Shown in pieces: positions 1-8,399 of a stretch of DNA of 64,000 nt. Below the pieces are notes generated by a model. The model was not told the DNA's origin and did no database searches. It worked only from the letters and a program-made list of their open reading frames with translations. The translations under genes were made by a program, and so were the position numbers. Source of the DNA: CAYOYK01 sp964408185 (GTDB taxonomy: Bacteria > Bacillota > Clostridia > Christensenellales > Aristaeellaceae); the NCBI GenBank assembly GCA_964408185.1, contig CAYOYK010000006.1, positions 11,409-75,408 of the forward strand. Reading direction: 5' to 3'. Within the stretch, counting starts at the first letter, position 1. Each line of letters starts with the position of its first letter.

Positions 1-866
1 GGGGTCTGCGTGCGGCCCGCGAGCATCAGCATATAGCTGCCCAGCGTCAGGCTGACCTCCTTCAGCGGCCCCTGCACGCGCCCGGAGAGCACGTCGATGG
101 CCTCCTTGACCTCAAGCGCGTTGCCCACGTGGCTGCCGAGGGGCTCGGCCATGTCGGTCACCAGCGCGATGACCTGACGGCCCGCGTCGGTGCCGATCCG
201 CACCATCGCCTGCGCCAGCTCGATGGACGCGTCCAGCGTGTGCATGATGGCGCCCGAACCGGTTTTCACATCCAGCACGATGGCCTGCGCGCCGCTGGCC
301 AGCTTTTTGCTCATGATGCTGCTGGCGATCAGCGGCAGGCTGTCCACGGTGGAGGTCACGTCTCGCAGCGCGTAAAAAACTTTGTCGGCGGGGGCCAAAT
401 CGGCGGTCTGCCCGATGACGGCGCAGCCAATGCGCTGCACCTGATCAATAAACCGATCGATCGTCAAATCGACGGTCATGCCGGGAATGCTCTCCAGCTT
501 GTCCAGCGTGCCGCCGGTGTGGCCGAGGCCGCGCCCGCTCATTTTGGCGACGGGCACGCCGCAGGCGGCCACCAGCGGGGCCAGCACCAGCGTTGTGGTA
601 TCGCCGACGCCGCCGGTGGAGTGCTTATCGGTGGGCACGCCGTGCAGCATGGACAAATCCACCATATCGCCGGAATGCGCCATTGCCAGCGTGAGCTGGG
701 ACGTCTCGTCCCGATCCATCCCGTTGAGGCGAATGGCCATGAGCAGCGCGGTCAGCTGATAATCGGGGATGGAGCCCTTGGCCGCGCCGGTCACAAAAAA
801 GTGGATCTCCGCTTGGGTAAGCCTTTTGCCGAACTTTTTCTTCTCGATAATCTCAACAATGTTCAT
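1..866 (-). CDS. deoA: Pyrimidine-nucleoside phosphorylase (thymidine/uridine), 3' end cut by window edge
   Basis: Catalyses phosphorolysis of thymidine, uridine and deoxyuridine to the base plus (deoxy)ribose-1-phosphate in the cytoplasm. Reading on the minus strand from ATG at 866, the protein begins MNIVEIIEKKKFGKRLT and contains the thymidine-phosphorylase signature SGRGLGHTGGTLDKLE, followed by the DVKTGSGA phosphate-site segment and SHVGNALEV. About 288 codons are present; the family is about 430-440 residues, so roughly the last third lies outside the window. The ribosome site is weak (GGGGG, nucleotides 873-877). It follows the zinc-ribbon gene by about 60 bases on the same strand and is probably the distal gene of the dnaG-rpoD transcript. 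Family assignment is firm; pyrimidine-nucleoside rather than strictly thymidine phosphorylase is inferred from a Gram-positive host. Confidence 0.9.
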   Translation of the reverse strand, partial: MNIVEIIEKKKFGKRLTQAEIHFFVTGAAKGSIPDYQLTALLMAIRLNGMDRDETSQLTLAMAHSGDMVDLSMLHGVPTDKHSTGGVGDTTTLVLAPLVAACGVPVAKMSGRGLGHTGGTLDKLESIPGMTVDLTIDRFIDQVQRIGCAVIGQTADLAPADKVFYALRDVTSTVDSLPLIASSIMSKKLASGAQAIVLDVKTGSGAIMHTLDASIELAQAMVRIGTDAGRQVIALVTDMAEPLGSHVGNALEVKEAIDVLSGRVQGPLKEVSLTLGSYMLMLAGRTQT

Positions 867-929
867 AACGTATCCCCCGCAAAAATGTGTAAGAGCGCCG
901 CCGCAGCGGCGCCCAAAGGAGACGGCCTG

Positions 930-1637
930 TTACAGTTGCACGATCATTCGTCCGCATGTCTCGCACTCGATGATCTTGCTGCCGGACTTGATGTTGCGCA
1001 GCACCACCGAGGGCAGGCTCATGTTGCAGCCGCCGCACTGATCGTTAACCAGCTTGGCCATGGGCGGCATGATGTGCAGCTTGATGGCGTTGTATTTTTC
1101 CATCAGGGCCTGATCGATGCCCGCCGCCTTCTCCTGCGCCGCCTGACGCTTTTCGTCCAGCAGCTTCATCTGATCCTTTTTCTCCGCGTCGTAGGTGACC
1201 TTGAGCTTATCGTACTCGGCCTTCACCTTGGCGCACTTCACGCGGGTTTCCTTCTCCTGCCGCTCGCGGTCGGCCGCGTCCTTTTGAATTCGGCGCATCT
1301 CCTGCTCGTAGCTGGTGATGGTGCCCAGCAGCTTTTGCGCGTTCTGGCTGAGCTCGCGGGCGGTATCCAAGTCGGTGGGCGCATGATCGGCCAGACGGGT
1401 CTGCAGGGCCTTCAGCTGCTCCTCCTGCATTAAAATCGCGTCCTTAATCACATCCACGCGGTCGAGCATCTCGCTCACTTCTTCTTCCATCCGCTTCATG
1501 GCGTTTTGCTGCTCCACCAGAAAGTCGCGGTTCTTCACCAGCGTCAGACGGGTGGGGGAACGCTTCATGTCATTCTCCAGCGCGTCGGCTTCCATGTCGG
1601 CCTGCTGGTACTGCCAAAGCATTTCGATTTGTTCCAT
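930..1637 (-). CDS. C4-type zinc-ribbon, coiled-coil protein (DUF164 family)
   Basis: A 235-residue protein made of a long N-terminal coiled coil (about residues 10-175, rich in E, K, Q and A with heptad-like spacing) and a C-terminal zinc ribbon with CxxC pairs CGGC and CETC near residues 203-226. This matches the widespread DUF164/CdsZ family, whose members have been linked to nucleic-acid or envelope-related roles but lack a settled function. ATG at 1637 has a good site (AGGAGGTGCCCC). It sits directly behind the nif3-like gene (37-base gap), a neighbourhood common in Clostridia. Cytoplasmic: no signal or membrane segment. Confidence 0.85.
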   Translation of the reverse strand: MEQIEMLWQYQQADMEADALENDMKRSPTRLTLVKNRDFLVEQQNAMKRMEEEVSEMLDRVDVIKDAILMQEEQLKALQTRLADHAPTDLDTARELSQNAQKLLGTITSYEQEMRRIQKDAADRERQEKETRVKCAKVKAEYDKLKVTYDAEKKDQMKLLDEKRQAAQEKAAGIDQALMEKYNAIKLHIMPPMAKLVNDQCGGCNMSLPSVVLRNIKSGSKIIECETCGRMIVQL

Positions 1638-1674
1638 GGGGCACCTCCTTTGGTTGATGGGGAAACGCCTGCTG

Positions 1675-2448
1675 TCAGGCTGTCGTCATGCCCGAATCGG
1701 GCGATATGTCATGCAGGATGGCGCGGATTCCGTCGCTTTGCGCCAGCTCTGCCTGAAAGCGCCGATAGAGCGCCCGCACGCCGGGCTGCTCGGTGTGATA
1801 ATGCCCCGCCTCAAGCACCACCAGTCCGCGCTGGATTGCGTCGAGCGCCTGATGGTGGTGGATCTCGCCGGTCAGGTAGGCCTGCGCGCCAAGCGGGATC
1901 ACCGACTCGTAGCCCTCGCCAAAAGCGCCGGGGCCTACCCCTACGCGGCGGATGGGCTCGTCTGTGCGGCCATAAACGCGCGGCGCGATATGCAGCGCCT
2001 GCTCCACCCGGTCGGCAAGCGCCTGCAGGGACAGAGGCTTGTCCAGCAGGCCGACGCGCGCGTAGCGGTCGAAATTGGGCACGAGATCGCTCAGGCCGAT
2101 CGCCCGCGCGAGGCTCTCGGCCATGCCGCCGGGTGCCTGATCCATGTTGGTGTGCGCCGCGATCAGGTGCATGTTTTGGCGGGCCAGCTCGCAGAGCAAG
2201 CGCCCTTCGGGGCTGGAATAGTCTATGCGCTTGACGCCGTGAAAAAGAACCGGGTGGTGGCTGACAATCAGGTTGCAGCCGTTCCGCGCGGCGGCTTGCG
2301 CCGCCTCGGCAGTCGCATCCAAGCAGAACAGCGCGCCGCTCACCTGCGCGGAGGCGTCGCCCACCAGCAGCCCCACGTTGTCAAAGCCGATGGCGGTCTC
2401 AAAGGGTGCAAAGGAATCCAGCCAATCCAGCACGGCTTGTACGGTCAA
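1675..2448 (-). CDS. Nif3-like dinuclear metal centre protein (YqfO type, short form)
   Basis: 257-residue NIF3/GTP cyclohydrolase I type 2 family protein. Metal-ligand motifs are visible: SHHPVLFHG near residue 85 and HTNMD near residue 120, with GEIHHHQALD and EAGHYHTEQPG in the C-terminal half. The short length means the extra PII-like insert of Bacillus YqfO is absent. The start is TTG at 2448, six bases after GGGAGGAATCGA; there is no ATG alternative that keeps the N-terminal QAVLDWLDSFAP helix. It follows trmK by 24 bases, the standard yqfN-yqfO pairing. Metal binding is well supported by the family; physiological role is unsettled. Confidence 0.9.
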   Translation of the reverse strand: MTVQAVLDWLDSFAPFETAIGFDNVGLLVGDASAQVSGALFCLDATAEAAQAAARNGCNLIVSHHPVLFHGVKRIDYSSPEGRLLCELARQNMHLIAAHTNMDQAPGGMAESLARAIGLSDLVPNFDRYARVGLLDKPLSLQALADRVEQALHIAPRVYGRTDEPIRRVGVGPGAFGEGYESVIPLGAQAYLTGEIHHHQALDAIQRGLVVLEAGHYHTEQPGVRALYRRFQAELAQSDGIRAILHDISPDSGMTTA

Positions 2449-2472
2449 ATCGATTCCTCCCTTTCTCGGCCG

Positions 2473-3189
2473 CTAGGGCAGACGAGCCAAATACTCGCTC
2501 ACATAAGCGAGCTGCCGCTTATTGCGGCGGTACAGGTCGGAGCCTTGCGCCTCGGCGCTCCGGCAAACCCCTTCAAAGTACGCTTGCAGGTTTCCCTCCA
2601 GACGTGCGGCCCACGCGCGCGCGAGCGGCGGGGGAGAGGTGAGGAGGCACGGGCCGAGCAGCAGCTCCTCCTCGGTGTAGCGCACAGGCTCCGGCGATGG
2701 CTCCGCGCGCAGGAGCACGTACAGGTAGCGGCCCTCCTGCGCTATGGCTTCGTCTGTAATGCGGTAGCCGATGGCGGCCGCCTGCGCACGCACCATAGGA
2801 ACCTCCGTGTGAGGGCCCAACACAAGCGTTGCACCCTCCAGCCGGGCCAGCCCGCGGGCCAGAATGCCCGCGATGGTATCGCCGCCCATGCCGAGGATGC
2901 AAAACGCCTGTACGGCGGGGGAGTCCAGTTGATCCAGCGCGTCCAGCCCGTCCGCTACGGCAAATGTGCAGCGGTCATCCAGCCCAAGGGAATGCAGGCG
3001 ACGCTTGGCCTTATCCAGCGCGAGGGCGCTCACGTCGCTTACCAGCATGCGCTCGCAGCGGTTCCGGCCCAGCAGCAGCGCGCTCAGCCGCCCATGATCC
3101 GCCCCGATATCCGCCGCCAGCTTACACGGGGGCGTCAGCGCCAGCGCCGCTTGCAATCGGGCGTCCGGCTGCGGCAGGCGAGGGCTCAA
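2473..3189 (-). CDS. trmK: tRNA (adenine-22-N1)-methyltransferase TrmK
   Basis: SAM-dependent methyltransferase that makes m1A22 in tRNA (YqfN in Bacillus). 238 residues; the SAM site ADIGADHGRLSALLL is at about residues 24-38, followed by VSDVSALALDKA and the ILGMGGDTIAGIL segment with the family GMGG motif. It probably starts with TTG at 3189, giving a TTGA overlap with the rpoD stop, so translation is coupled. No separate ribosome site is obvious. Position between rpoD and the nif3-like gene is typical of Firmicutes. Confidence 0.9.
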   Translation of the reverse strand: MSPRLPQPDARLQAALALTPPCKLAADIGADHGRLSALLLGRNRCERMLVSDVSALALDKAKRRLHSLGLDDRCTFAVADGLDALDQLDSPAVQAFCILGMGGDTIAGILARGLARLEGATLVLGPHTEVPMVRAQAAAIGYRITDEAIAQEGRYLYVLLRAEPSPEPVRYTEEELLLGPCLLTSPPPLARAWAARLEGNLQAYFEGVCRSAEAQGSDLYRRNKRQLAYVSEYLARLP

Positions 3190-4268
3190 TCGAGGTAGTC
3201 GCGCAGCTTCTTGCTGCGGCTGGGGTGGCGCAGCTTGCGCAGCGCCTTGGCCTCGATTTGCCGGATGCGCTCGCGCGTCACCTTGAACACGCGGCCGACC
3301 TCCTCCAGCGTGCGCTGATGGCCGTCATCCAGCCCAAAGCGCAGGCGGAGCACCTTTTCCTCGCGGGGGGTGAGGGTATCCAGCACGTCGAGCAGCTGCT
3401 CCTTCATCAGGGTGAAGCTGGCAGCCTCGGCGGGAGCGGGCGCGTCGTCATCGGGGATAAAGTCGCCCAGATGGCTGTCCTCCTCCTCGCCGATGGGGGT
3501 CTCCAGCGAGACGGGCTCCTGCGCGATCTTGATGATCTCGCGCACCTTGTTCTCGCTGATGTTCATCACCTTGGCAATCTCGTCGGGGGTGGGCTCGCGG
3601 CCGTACTCCTGCAAAAGCTGGCGGGAGACGCGGATGAGCTTGTTGATGGTCTCCACCATGTGCACGGGAATGCGAATGGTGCGGGCTTGGTCCGCAATGG
3701 CGCGGGTGATGGCCTGCCGGATCCACCAAGTGGCATAGGTGGAGAACTTGTAGCCCTTGCGGTAATCAAACTTATCCACGGCCTTGATGAGGCCAAGGTT
3801 CCCCTCCTGAATCAGATCGAGGAACAGCATGCCGCGGCCCACATAACGCTTGGCGATGGAGACGACCAGCCGCAGATTGGCCTCGGTGAGCTTCTGCTTG
3901 GCTTCCTCGTCGCCCTGCTCCATGCGCTTGGCGATATCCACCTCTTCCTCGGCGGAAAGCAGCGGCACCTTGCCGATCTCCTTTAGGTACATCCGCACAG
4001 GGTCGTCCACGGAGATTCCGTCCGGCACGCTCAGGTCGATCTTTTCCGGCTCGATGAGCTCCTCAGGCGGCGTGGGGTCAAGCTCGTTGACCACATCGAC
4101 GCCCATGCTCTCCAGCGTTTCAAAGATCTTGCCCATCTGGTCGGCGTCGATTTCCATTTCCATCACCTGATTGGCGACCTCGTCCTTGGTGATGGTGCCC
4201 TTGGTTTTGGCGTCCTCGTATAGCTCGTTGAGTTTCAGTTTGACCGCCTCGGGCGTATTGCTGCTCAA
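3186..4268 (-). CDS. rpoD: Primary RNA polymerase sigma factor SigA/RpoD
   Basis: 360-residue housekeeping sigma factor that directs RNA polymerase to -35/-10 promoters. Region 1.2 begins at DPVRMYLKEIGKVPLLSAEEE, region 2 carries NLRLVVSIAKRYVGRGM, DLIQEGNLGLIKAVDKF and the -10 recognition helix KFSTYATWWIRQAITRAI, and region 4.2 carries VGRVFKVTRERIRQIEAKAL. Length is as in Gram-positive SigA; the long Gram-negative 1.1 insert is absent. The start is TTG at 4268 with AAAGGAG about ten bases upstream; no in-frame ATG precedes the conserved part. It lies 40 bases behind dnaG. Confidence 0.97.
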   Translation of the reverse strand: MSSNTPEAVKLKLNELYEDAKTKGTITKDEVANQVMEMEIDADQMGKIFETLESMGVDVVNELDPTPPEELIEPEKIDLSVPDGISVDDPVRMYLKEIGKVPLLSAEEEVDIAKRMEQGDEEAKQKLTEANLRLVVSIAKRYVGRGMLFLDLIQEGNLGLIKAVDKFDYRKGYKFSTYATWWIRQAITRAIADQARTIRIPVHMVETINKLIRVSRQLLQEYGREPTPDEIAKVMNISENKVREIIKIAQEPVSLETPIGEEEDSHLGDFIPDDDAPAPAEAASFTLMKEQLLDVLDTLTPREEKVLRLRFGLDDGHQRTLEEVGRVFKVTRERIRQIEAKALRKLRHPSRSKKLRDYLD

Positions 4269-4308
4269 CTTGGATCACTCCTTTGGTCGTTGGGGGGAAA
4301 AAGGCAGT

Positions 4309-6042
4309 TCAGTGCAATTCCATCAGCTGCTTGGTCAGCGCGTAAGCGCGTTGGTTAGCGATCGTCTGCTCCTCCGGGGGTAAATGGGGGAGACTTTTTT
4401 GCAGGGCGTCCAGTTCGGCCTCCAGCCGGGATTGGCGCGTGCGCAGGAGGCTTTGCTCCGCCATGGCCATGAGCACCGTGTCCTCCTCGTCCGTGTTGAT
4501 GGCGAGGATCTTGCTGAGCGTCGCGCGGCTTTGCGGCTCTGTTTCCGCTTCGAGGATCGCCGCCGGGCTTTCCCCTGCCAGCATCCGCTCGCACAGCGCG
4601 CGCAGGGCCGGATCGGCGAAGGCTTCCGGCTTGACCGTCCCCTCCGGGAGCCGCCCGGTGGCCAACACCGCCAGCAGGGTGCAGGCGTCCATATCCAGCG
4701 CCGACGCCTCGCGGGCAGTTTGCCTAAATCCTTCCCGCTTTTCGGCGATCGTATGCTGTTTGGCAGGCGTCACACCGATTTGCTCTTGCAGCACGTCGGC
4801 GGAAATGCCGGTTTCCAGCGCCAGCCGCTTGACGTAGCGGTCCAGCTCCACCGGCTCGCGGATGGCCTTGAGGATTCCGGCGCAGGCCTTGGCATAGCTG
4901 ATGCGCCCGTCCTCGGTGGACATATCGCAGCCGTCCTTTTGGCGAAGCATGCGATAGGCCGTGCCCGCCATGGGCTCAAGGGCCTCGAAGGCCTCTACGC
5001 CGTGCTCGCGGACGTACTCGTCCGGGTCTTGCCCACCGGGCAGATCGAGAACCTGCGCGGGGATGCTTTCAGCCTCCAAGATGTCCAGCGCACGAAGAAT
5101 GGCGTGCTGTCCGGCGCTATCGCCGTCATAGCAGACGTGAACCTCCGGGGCGTAGCGATGGAGCAGCCGCGCCTGCTCCGGGGTGAGCGCGGTGCCCAGC
5201 GTGGCGGCCATGCCTGTAACGCCAAACTGGCTCAGAGCCACCACATCCATGTAGCCCTCCACCAGCAGCACGCGCTTGAGGTTTTTGGCCTTGCGCAGCA
5301 GGTTGGCCGCGTACACGTTGTACCGCTTGTTGAAGGCCGGGGTATCGGACGTGTTGAGGTACTTGGGCATTTGCTGGCCCATGGCGCGACCGCCGAAGCC
5401 GAGCACCTGACCGTATGCGTCGATGATGGGAAACATGGCCCGGTCGCGGAACATATCAAACACGCGGCCGCTGCGGTTGAGCACAAGCCCTGCGGCGATG
5501 AGCTCCTCCTGCGTAAAGCCTTGGGCTTGCAGCTCCTTGCCGACGTTCAGCCCGCCGGAGGCCGCGCCGATGCCAAAGCGGCGAATCACCGCATCGCTGA
5601 GTCCGCGCTGCTGCAGGTAAGCGAGGATGGGCTGTCCGCCCTCCGTCCATAGCTGCTGATGATACAATCGCGCGGCGGCCTGATTGGCCAGATGGATGCG
5701 CTCCTTGAGCGTGCGTCGCTGCTCGTAGCCGGGGTCGTGCCGCATCTCCGGAAGGGGCATGTGAAGCTGGTCGGCGAGGAACGCCACGGCCTCCTGAAAG
5801 CTGAGGCGCTCGATCTCCATAACAAACTGGATCACGCTGCCTCCGGCCTTGCAGCCGAAGCAGTAATAGAGCTGCTTTTGCTCGTCCACTGAAAAAGAAG
5901 GGGTCTTTTCGTTGTGAAACGGGCACAGACCTGTATATCTATGCCCGTTCTTCTTCAGCGGTACGTAGGACGATACGATCTTTACGATGTCCGCCCTTGC
6001 GCGAAGCTCGTCCAACCATGCGGAAGGGTAACTACCGGCCAT
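4309..6042 (-). CDS. dnaG: DNA primase DnaG
   Basis: Synthesises RNA primers for lagging-strand replication. With ATG at 6042 the protein is 577 residues: CHC2 zinc finger (C40, H43, C61, C64), then the primase core and Toprim domain (VLLVEGYMDVVAL, and CYDGDSAGQ further on), and a DnaB-interacting C-terminus. GTG codons at 6054 and 6051 are in frame, but GGTGA lies at a suitable distance from the ATG, so 6042 is preferred. First gene of the dnaG-rpoD-trmK-nif3 run; dgt lies 87 bases upstream on the same strand. Confidence 0.96.
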   Translation of the reverse strand: MAGSYPSAWLDELRARADIVKIVSSYVPLKKNGHRYTGLCPFHNEKTPSFSVDEQKQLYYCFGCKAGGSVIQFVMEIERLSFQEAVAFLADQLHMPLPEMRHDPGYEQRRTLKERIHLANQAAARLYHQQLWTEGGQPILAYLQQRGLSDAVIRRFGIGAASGGLNVGKELQAQGFTQEELIAAGLVLNRSGRVFDMFRDRAMFPIIDAYGQVLGFGGRAMGQQMPKYLNTSDTPAFNKRYNVYAANLLRKAKNLKRVLLVEGYMDVVALSQFGVTGMAATLGTALTPEQARLLHRYAPEVHVCYDGDSAGQHAILRALDILEAESIPAQVLDLPGGQDPDEYVREHGVEAFEALEPMAGTAYRMLRQKDGCDMSTEDGRISYAKACAGILKAIREPVELDRYVKRLALETGISADVLQEQIGVTPAKQHTIAEKREGFRQTAREASALDMDACTLLAVLATGRLPEGTVKPEAFADPALRALCERMLAGESPAAILEAETEPQSRATLSKILAINTDEEDTVLMAMAEQSLLRTRQSRLEAELDALQKSLPHLPPEEQTIANQRAYALTKQLMELH

Positions 6043-6129
6043 TTGCTTCACCACACACTAATCATTCGCCGCTGCTGTATTCATTCCTGCCAAGAAGGCG
6101 AACATTTTTCGACAGGCTTCGCGCGAGCC

Positions 6130-7134
6130 TTATCGCTTGGGGAAATCGTTCGGGACAAAAAGCGCCGTAAACTGGTCGGTCGCGTACCGATCGGTCATGC
6201 AGGCCAAGTAATCGCACACCGCGCGCTCGTGGGACTCCCGGTAGGCGATCTCCAGATATTCGGCGGGCATCTCGGAGGGGTTGCGCATGTAGTAATCAAA
6301 AAGCTGCGCCAGCACAAAGTCGCAGCGCTCCTCCTCCTTGGCGCGCCAAGCGTCGTGATAGACGCGCGCGAACAAAAAGGCTCTCAGCTCCTCGGTGGCG
6401 GCGTCCACCTCCGGGCTCATGCGCACGAAGGGCTGGTCGGCGCTGGCGCGCACAATGTCGGTAATCATGGTGTCGATCCGCTCGCCGTGCGTCTGCCCCA
6501 GCACGGCCAGACAGGCGCGGGGCAGCTCAAACGGCTGGAGGATGCCGCCGCGAATCGCGTCGTCGATGTCATGGTTGATGTAGGCGATGCGGTCGGCCCG
6601 GCGCACGCACCAGCCCTCCAGCGTGGCAGGCTCCTGCGCGCCGCTGTGGGTGAGGATGCCGTCGCGCACCTCCTGCGTAAGGTTGAGGCCCGCGCCGTCG
6701 CGCTCCAGACGCTCGACCATGCGCAGGCTCTGCTGGTTGTGCTGAAAGCCGCCGGGCGTCAGCCTGTCCAGCGTGCGCTCGCCGATGTGCCCGAAGGGCG
6801 TGTGCCCCAAATCGTGCCCCAGCGCGACAGCCTCGGTCAAATCCTCGTTCAGGCGCAGAGAGCGCGCGAGGGTGCGGGCCACCTGCGCGACCTCCAGCGT
6901 GTGCGTCAGGCGCGTGCGATAGTGGTCGCCCAGCGGGCTGAGGAAAACCTGCGTCTTGAACTTGAGCCGCCGGAAGCTCTTGCAATGGATGATGCGGTCG
7001 CGGTCGCGCTGAAAATCCGTGCGCAGGTCGTCCTGATTCAGGGGGAGAGCGCGTCCGGCGGTATCGGCGCTGCATTTTGCGTATGGGGATAGCCGCTCGC
7101 GTTCCTCCCGTTCCAGCCGTTCGCGTACCGTCAT
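6130..7134 (-). CDS. dgt: Deoxyguanosinetriphosphate triphosphohydrolase-like HD protein
   Basis: 334-residue HD-superfamily dNTP triphosphohydrolase, which cleaves dGTP or other dNTPs to the nucleoside plus triphosphate. Key residues visible: H78 in LTHTLEV, H107-D108 in LGHDLGHTPFGH, and a later DRIAYINHDIDDA metal-ligand segment. Length suits the short Gram-positive type. ATG at 7134 follows AAAGGAGGCG. The gene lies upstream of dnaG, an arrangement frequent in Clostridia, tying dNTP control to replication. Substrate breadth cannot be read from sequence. Confidence 0.92.
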   Translation of the reverse strand: MTVRERLEREERERLSPYAKCSADTAGRALPLNQDDLRTDFQRDRDRIIHCKSFRRLKFKTQVFLSPLGDHYRTRLTHTLEVAQVARTLARSLRLNEDLTEAVALGHDLGHTPFGHIGERTLDRLTPGGFQHNQQSLRMVERLERDGAGLNLTQEVRDGILTHSGAQEPATLEGWCVRRADRIAYINHDIDDAIRGGILQPFELPRACLAVLGQTHGERIDTMITDIVRASADQPFVRMSPEVDAATEELRAFLFARVYHDAWRAKEEERCDFVLAQLFDYYMRNPSEMPAEYLEIAYRESHERAVCDYLACMTDRYATDQFTALFVPNDFPKR

Positions 7135-7203
7135 GCCACGCGCCTCCTTTACTGTTCCAGTGATACAATACGGGGCCGACGCGCGCTTTTCCTGCTTTTA
7201 TGC

Positions 7204-7209
7204 TATAAT
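7204..7209 (+). promoter_or_regulatory. Extended -10 promoter of the DUF89 gene
   Basis: TGCTATAAT gives a consensus -10 hexamer with an extended TG motif. No good -35 is seen 16-18 bases upstream. The expected start is near 7215, about 20 bases before ATG 7235. Confidence 0.5.
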
Positions 7210-7234
7210 GGGGCGGCGAAGGGGGAGGATCGGC

Positions 7235-8131
7235 ATGCAAATGCCCGCGGACTGTATGCTTTGCGTGGTGACGCGCGAGCTGGATACTTTACAGCAGGAG
7301 CGCGATTTGGCGCGGAAAACGGATTATGTCCGCGAGCTGTTTCGGCTGGTGGCGGAGCTTGCGCCCGGCATGTCGACCCCGCAGGTGTGCGACGCGGTGG
7401 ACGCGCTGCATGAGCGCTGGTACGGCGCGGCGATGCGGCGGGACTACGCCGCCGTCAAGCACGCGGACAACGCGCTGATGCTCTCGCTGGAGGAGGCCCT
7501 GCGTGCGGACATCCTTGCGGCGGAGGACCCGCTGGCCTGCGCCCTGCGGCTGGCGCGCGCAAGCAATTACATCGATTACGGCACGGGCCAGTCCGTCAGC
7601 CGCGACAAGCTGCTGGAGCTTTTGCGCGAGGCGAAGCACGACGCGCTGGACGCGGACGAGCTGGCAAGCCTCCGCGCCGATTTGGCCCGCGCGCGCACGG
7701 GCTTGTATATCACGGACAACTGCGGCGAGATCGTGGCGGATAAGCTGCTGCTGGAACGCCTGCAAGCGGAATTCCCGGCCGTCCGCTGGACGGCGCTGGT
7801 GCGCGGCACGCCCGCCATCAACGACGCTACCGTGGACGACGCGGCGTTTGTCGGGCTGGATCGGCTCGCGCCTGTGGTGGGCAACGGCACGCGCTACCCC
7901 GGCACCGTGCGCGGCGAGCTTTCGCCGGAGGCGGAGGCGCTGCTGACGGGCGCGGATGTGCTGATCGCCAAGGGGCAGGCCAACTTTGAGACGCTGCACG
8001 GCAGCGGCCTCAACCTGTACTATCTGCTGCTTTGCAAGTGCGAATTCTTTGTCCGGCGCTTCGGGGTCATGCGCCTCGCGCCGATGTTCGTCAACGAGCG
8101 CCGGGTGGAGCTGCCGCAGGTTTTTGCTTGA
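7235..8131 (+). CDS. DUF89 / ARMT1-like damage-control phosphatase
   Basis: 298-residue protein of the DUF89 family, metal-dependent phosphatases proposed to remove damaged or excess sugar-phosphate metabolites. It begins MQMPADCMLCVVTREL with the N-terminal CxxC typical of the stand-alone bacterial/archaeal type, and has TDNCGEIVADKLLLERL and LVRGTPAINDATVDDA, the metal- and phosphate-site segments. The start at 7235 is chosen because GGGGGAGG lies at 7221-7228 and the -10 box precedes it; an in-frame start at 7133 would lie upstream of the promoter and overlap dgt. Substrate unknown. Confidence 0.85.
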   Translation: MQMPADCMLCVVTRELDTLQQERDLARKTDYVRELFRLVAELAPGMSTPQVCDAVDALHERWYGAAMRRDYAAVKHADNALMLSLEEALRADILAAEDPLACALRLARASNYIDYGTGQSVSRDKLLELLREAKHDALDADELASLRADLARARTGLYITDNCGEIVADKLLLERLQAEFPAVRWTALVRGTPAINDATVDDAAFVGLDRLAPVVGNGTRYPGTVRGELSPEAEALLTGADVLIAKGQANFETLHGSGLNLYYLLLCKCEFFVRRFGVMRLAPMFVNERRVELPQVFA

Positions 8132-8156
8132 CAGCGCCGCAAAGCGGCCTTATACT
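8128..8156 (+). promoter_or_regulatory. Promoter of the ABC-2 exporter operon
   Basis: TTGACA at 8128-8133 and TATACT at 8151-8156 with a 17-base spacer. The -35 overlaps the stop codon of the DUF89 gene. Transcription should start near 8163, leaving a leader of about 237 bases before the exporter. Confidence 0.85.
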
Positions 8157-8162
8157 TAGCTC

Positions 8163-8399
8163 ATCAGCTTTTGGAGGTGTGTGGATGTCGGCGACCCGCT
8201 AACGGCGGCGATTGAGAAATCGCCTCGCCTTTGCCCCAGATATTTCTGAGGCCTTGTTTCCTGTACGGATGCAAGGGCGAAGGCTGTTGGCACGGGAACC
8301 GCTTCCATACGCCCGGAACGGGAATGGAAGGCGTTGTGACGTGGCTCATAACGCTTTTGCTTTTGCGTAATCATCGACAAAAGAATGGAGAGAACCGCC
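8163..8399 (+). ncRNA. Structured 5' leader with leader ORF and terminator-like hairpin (candidate cis-regulatory RNA)
   Basis: Between the promoter and the exporter start there is no long ORF but several strong hairpins: GGCGATT/AATCGCC closed by a GAGA (GNRA) tetraloop at 8207-8224; CTTCCAT/ATGGAAG at 8302-8330 with an inner CCCG/CGGG; and GCGTTGTGA/TCATAACGC at 8331-8354 followed by TTTTGCTTTT, which looks like an intrinsic terminator. A five-codon ORF, ATG 8185 to TAA 8202 (MSATR), has a strong GGAGGT at 8173-8178. I do not recognise a known riboswitch class. Transcription attenuation is inferred, not shown. Confidence 0.6.
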
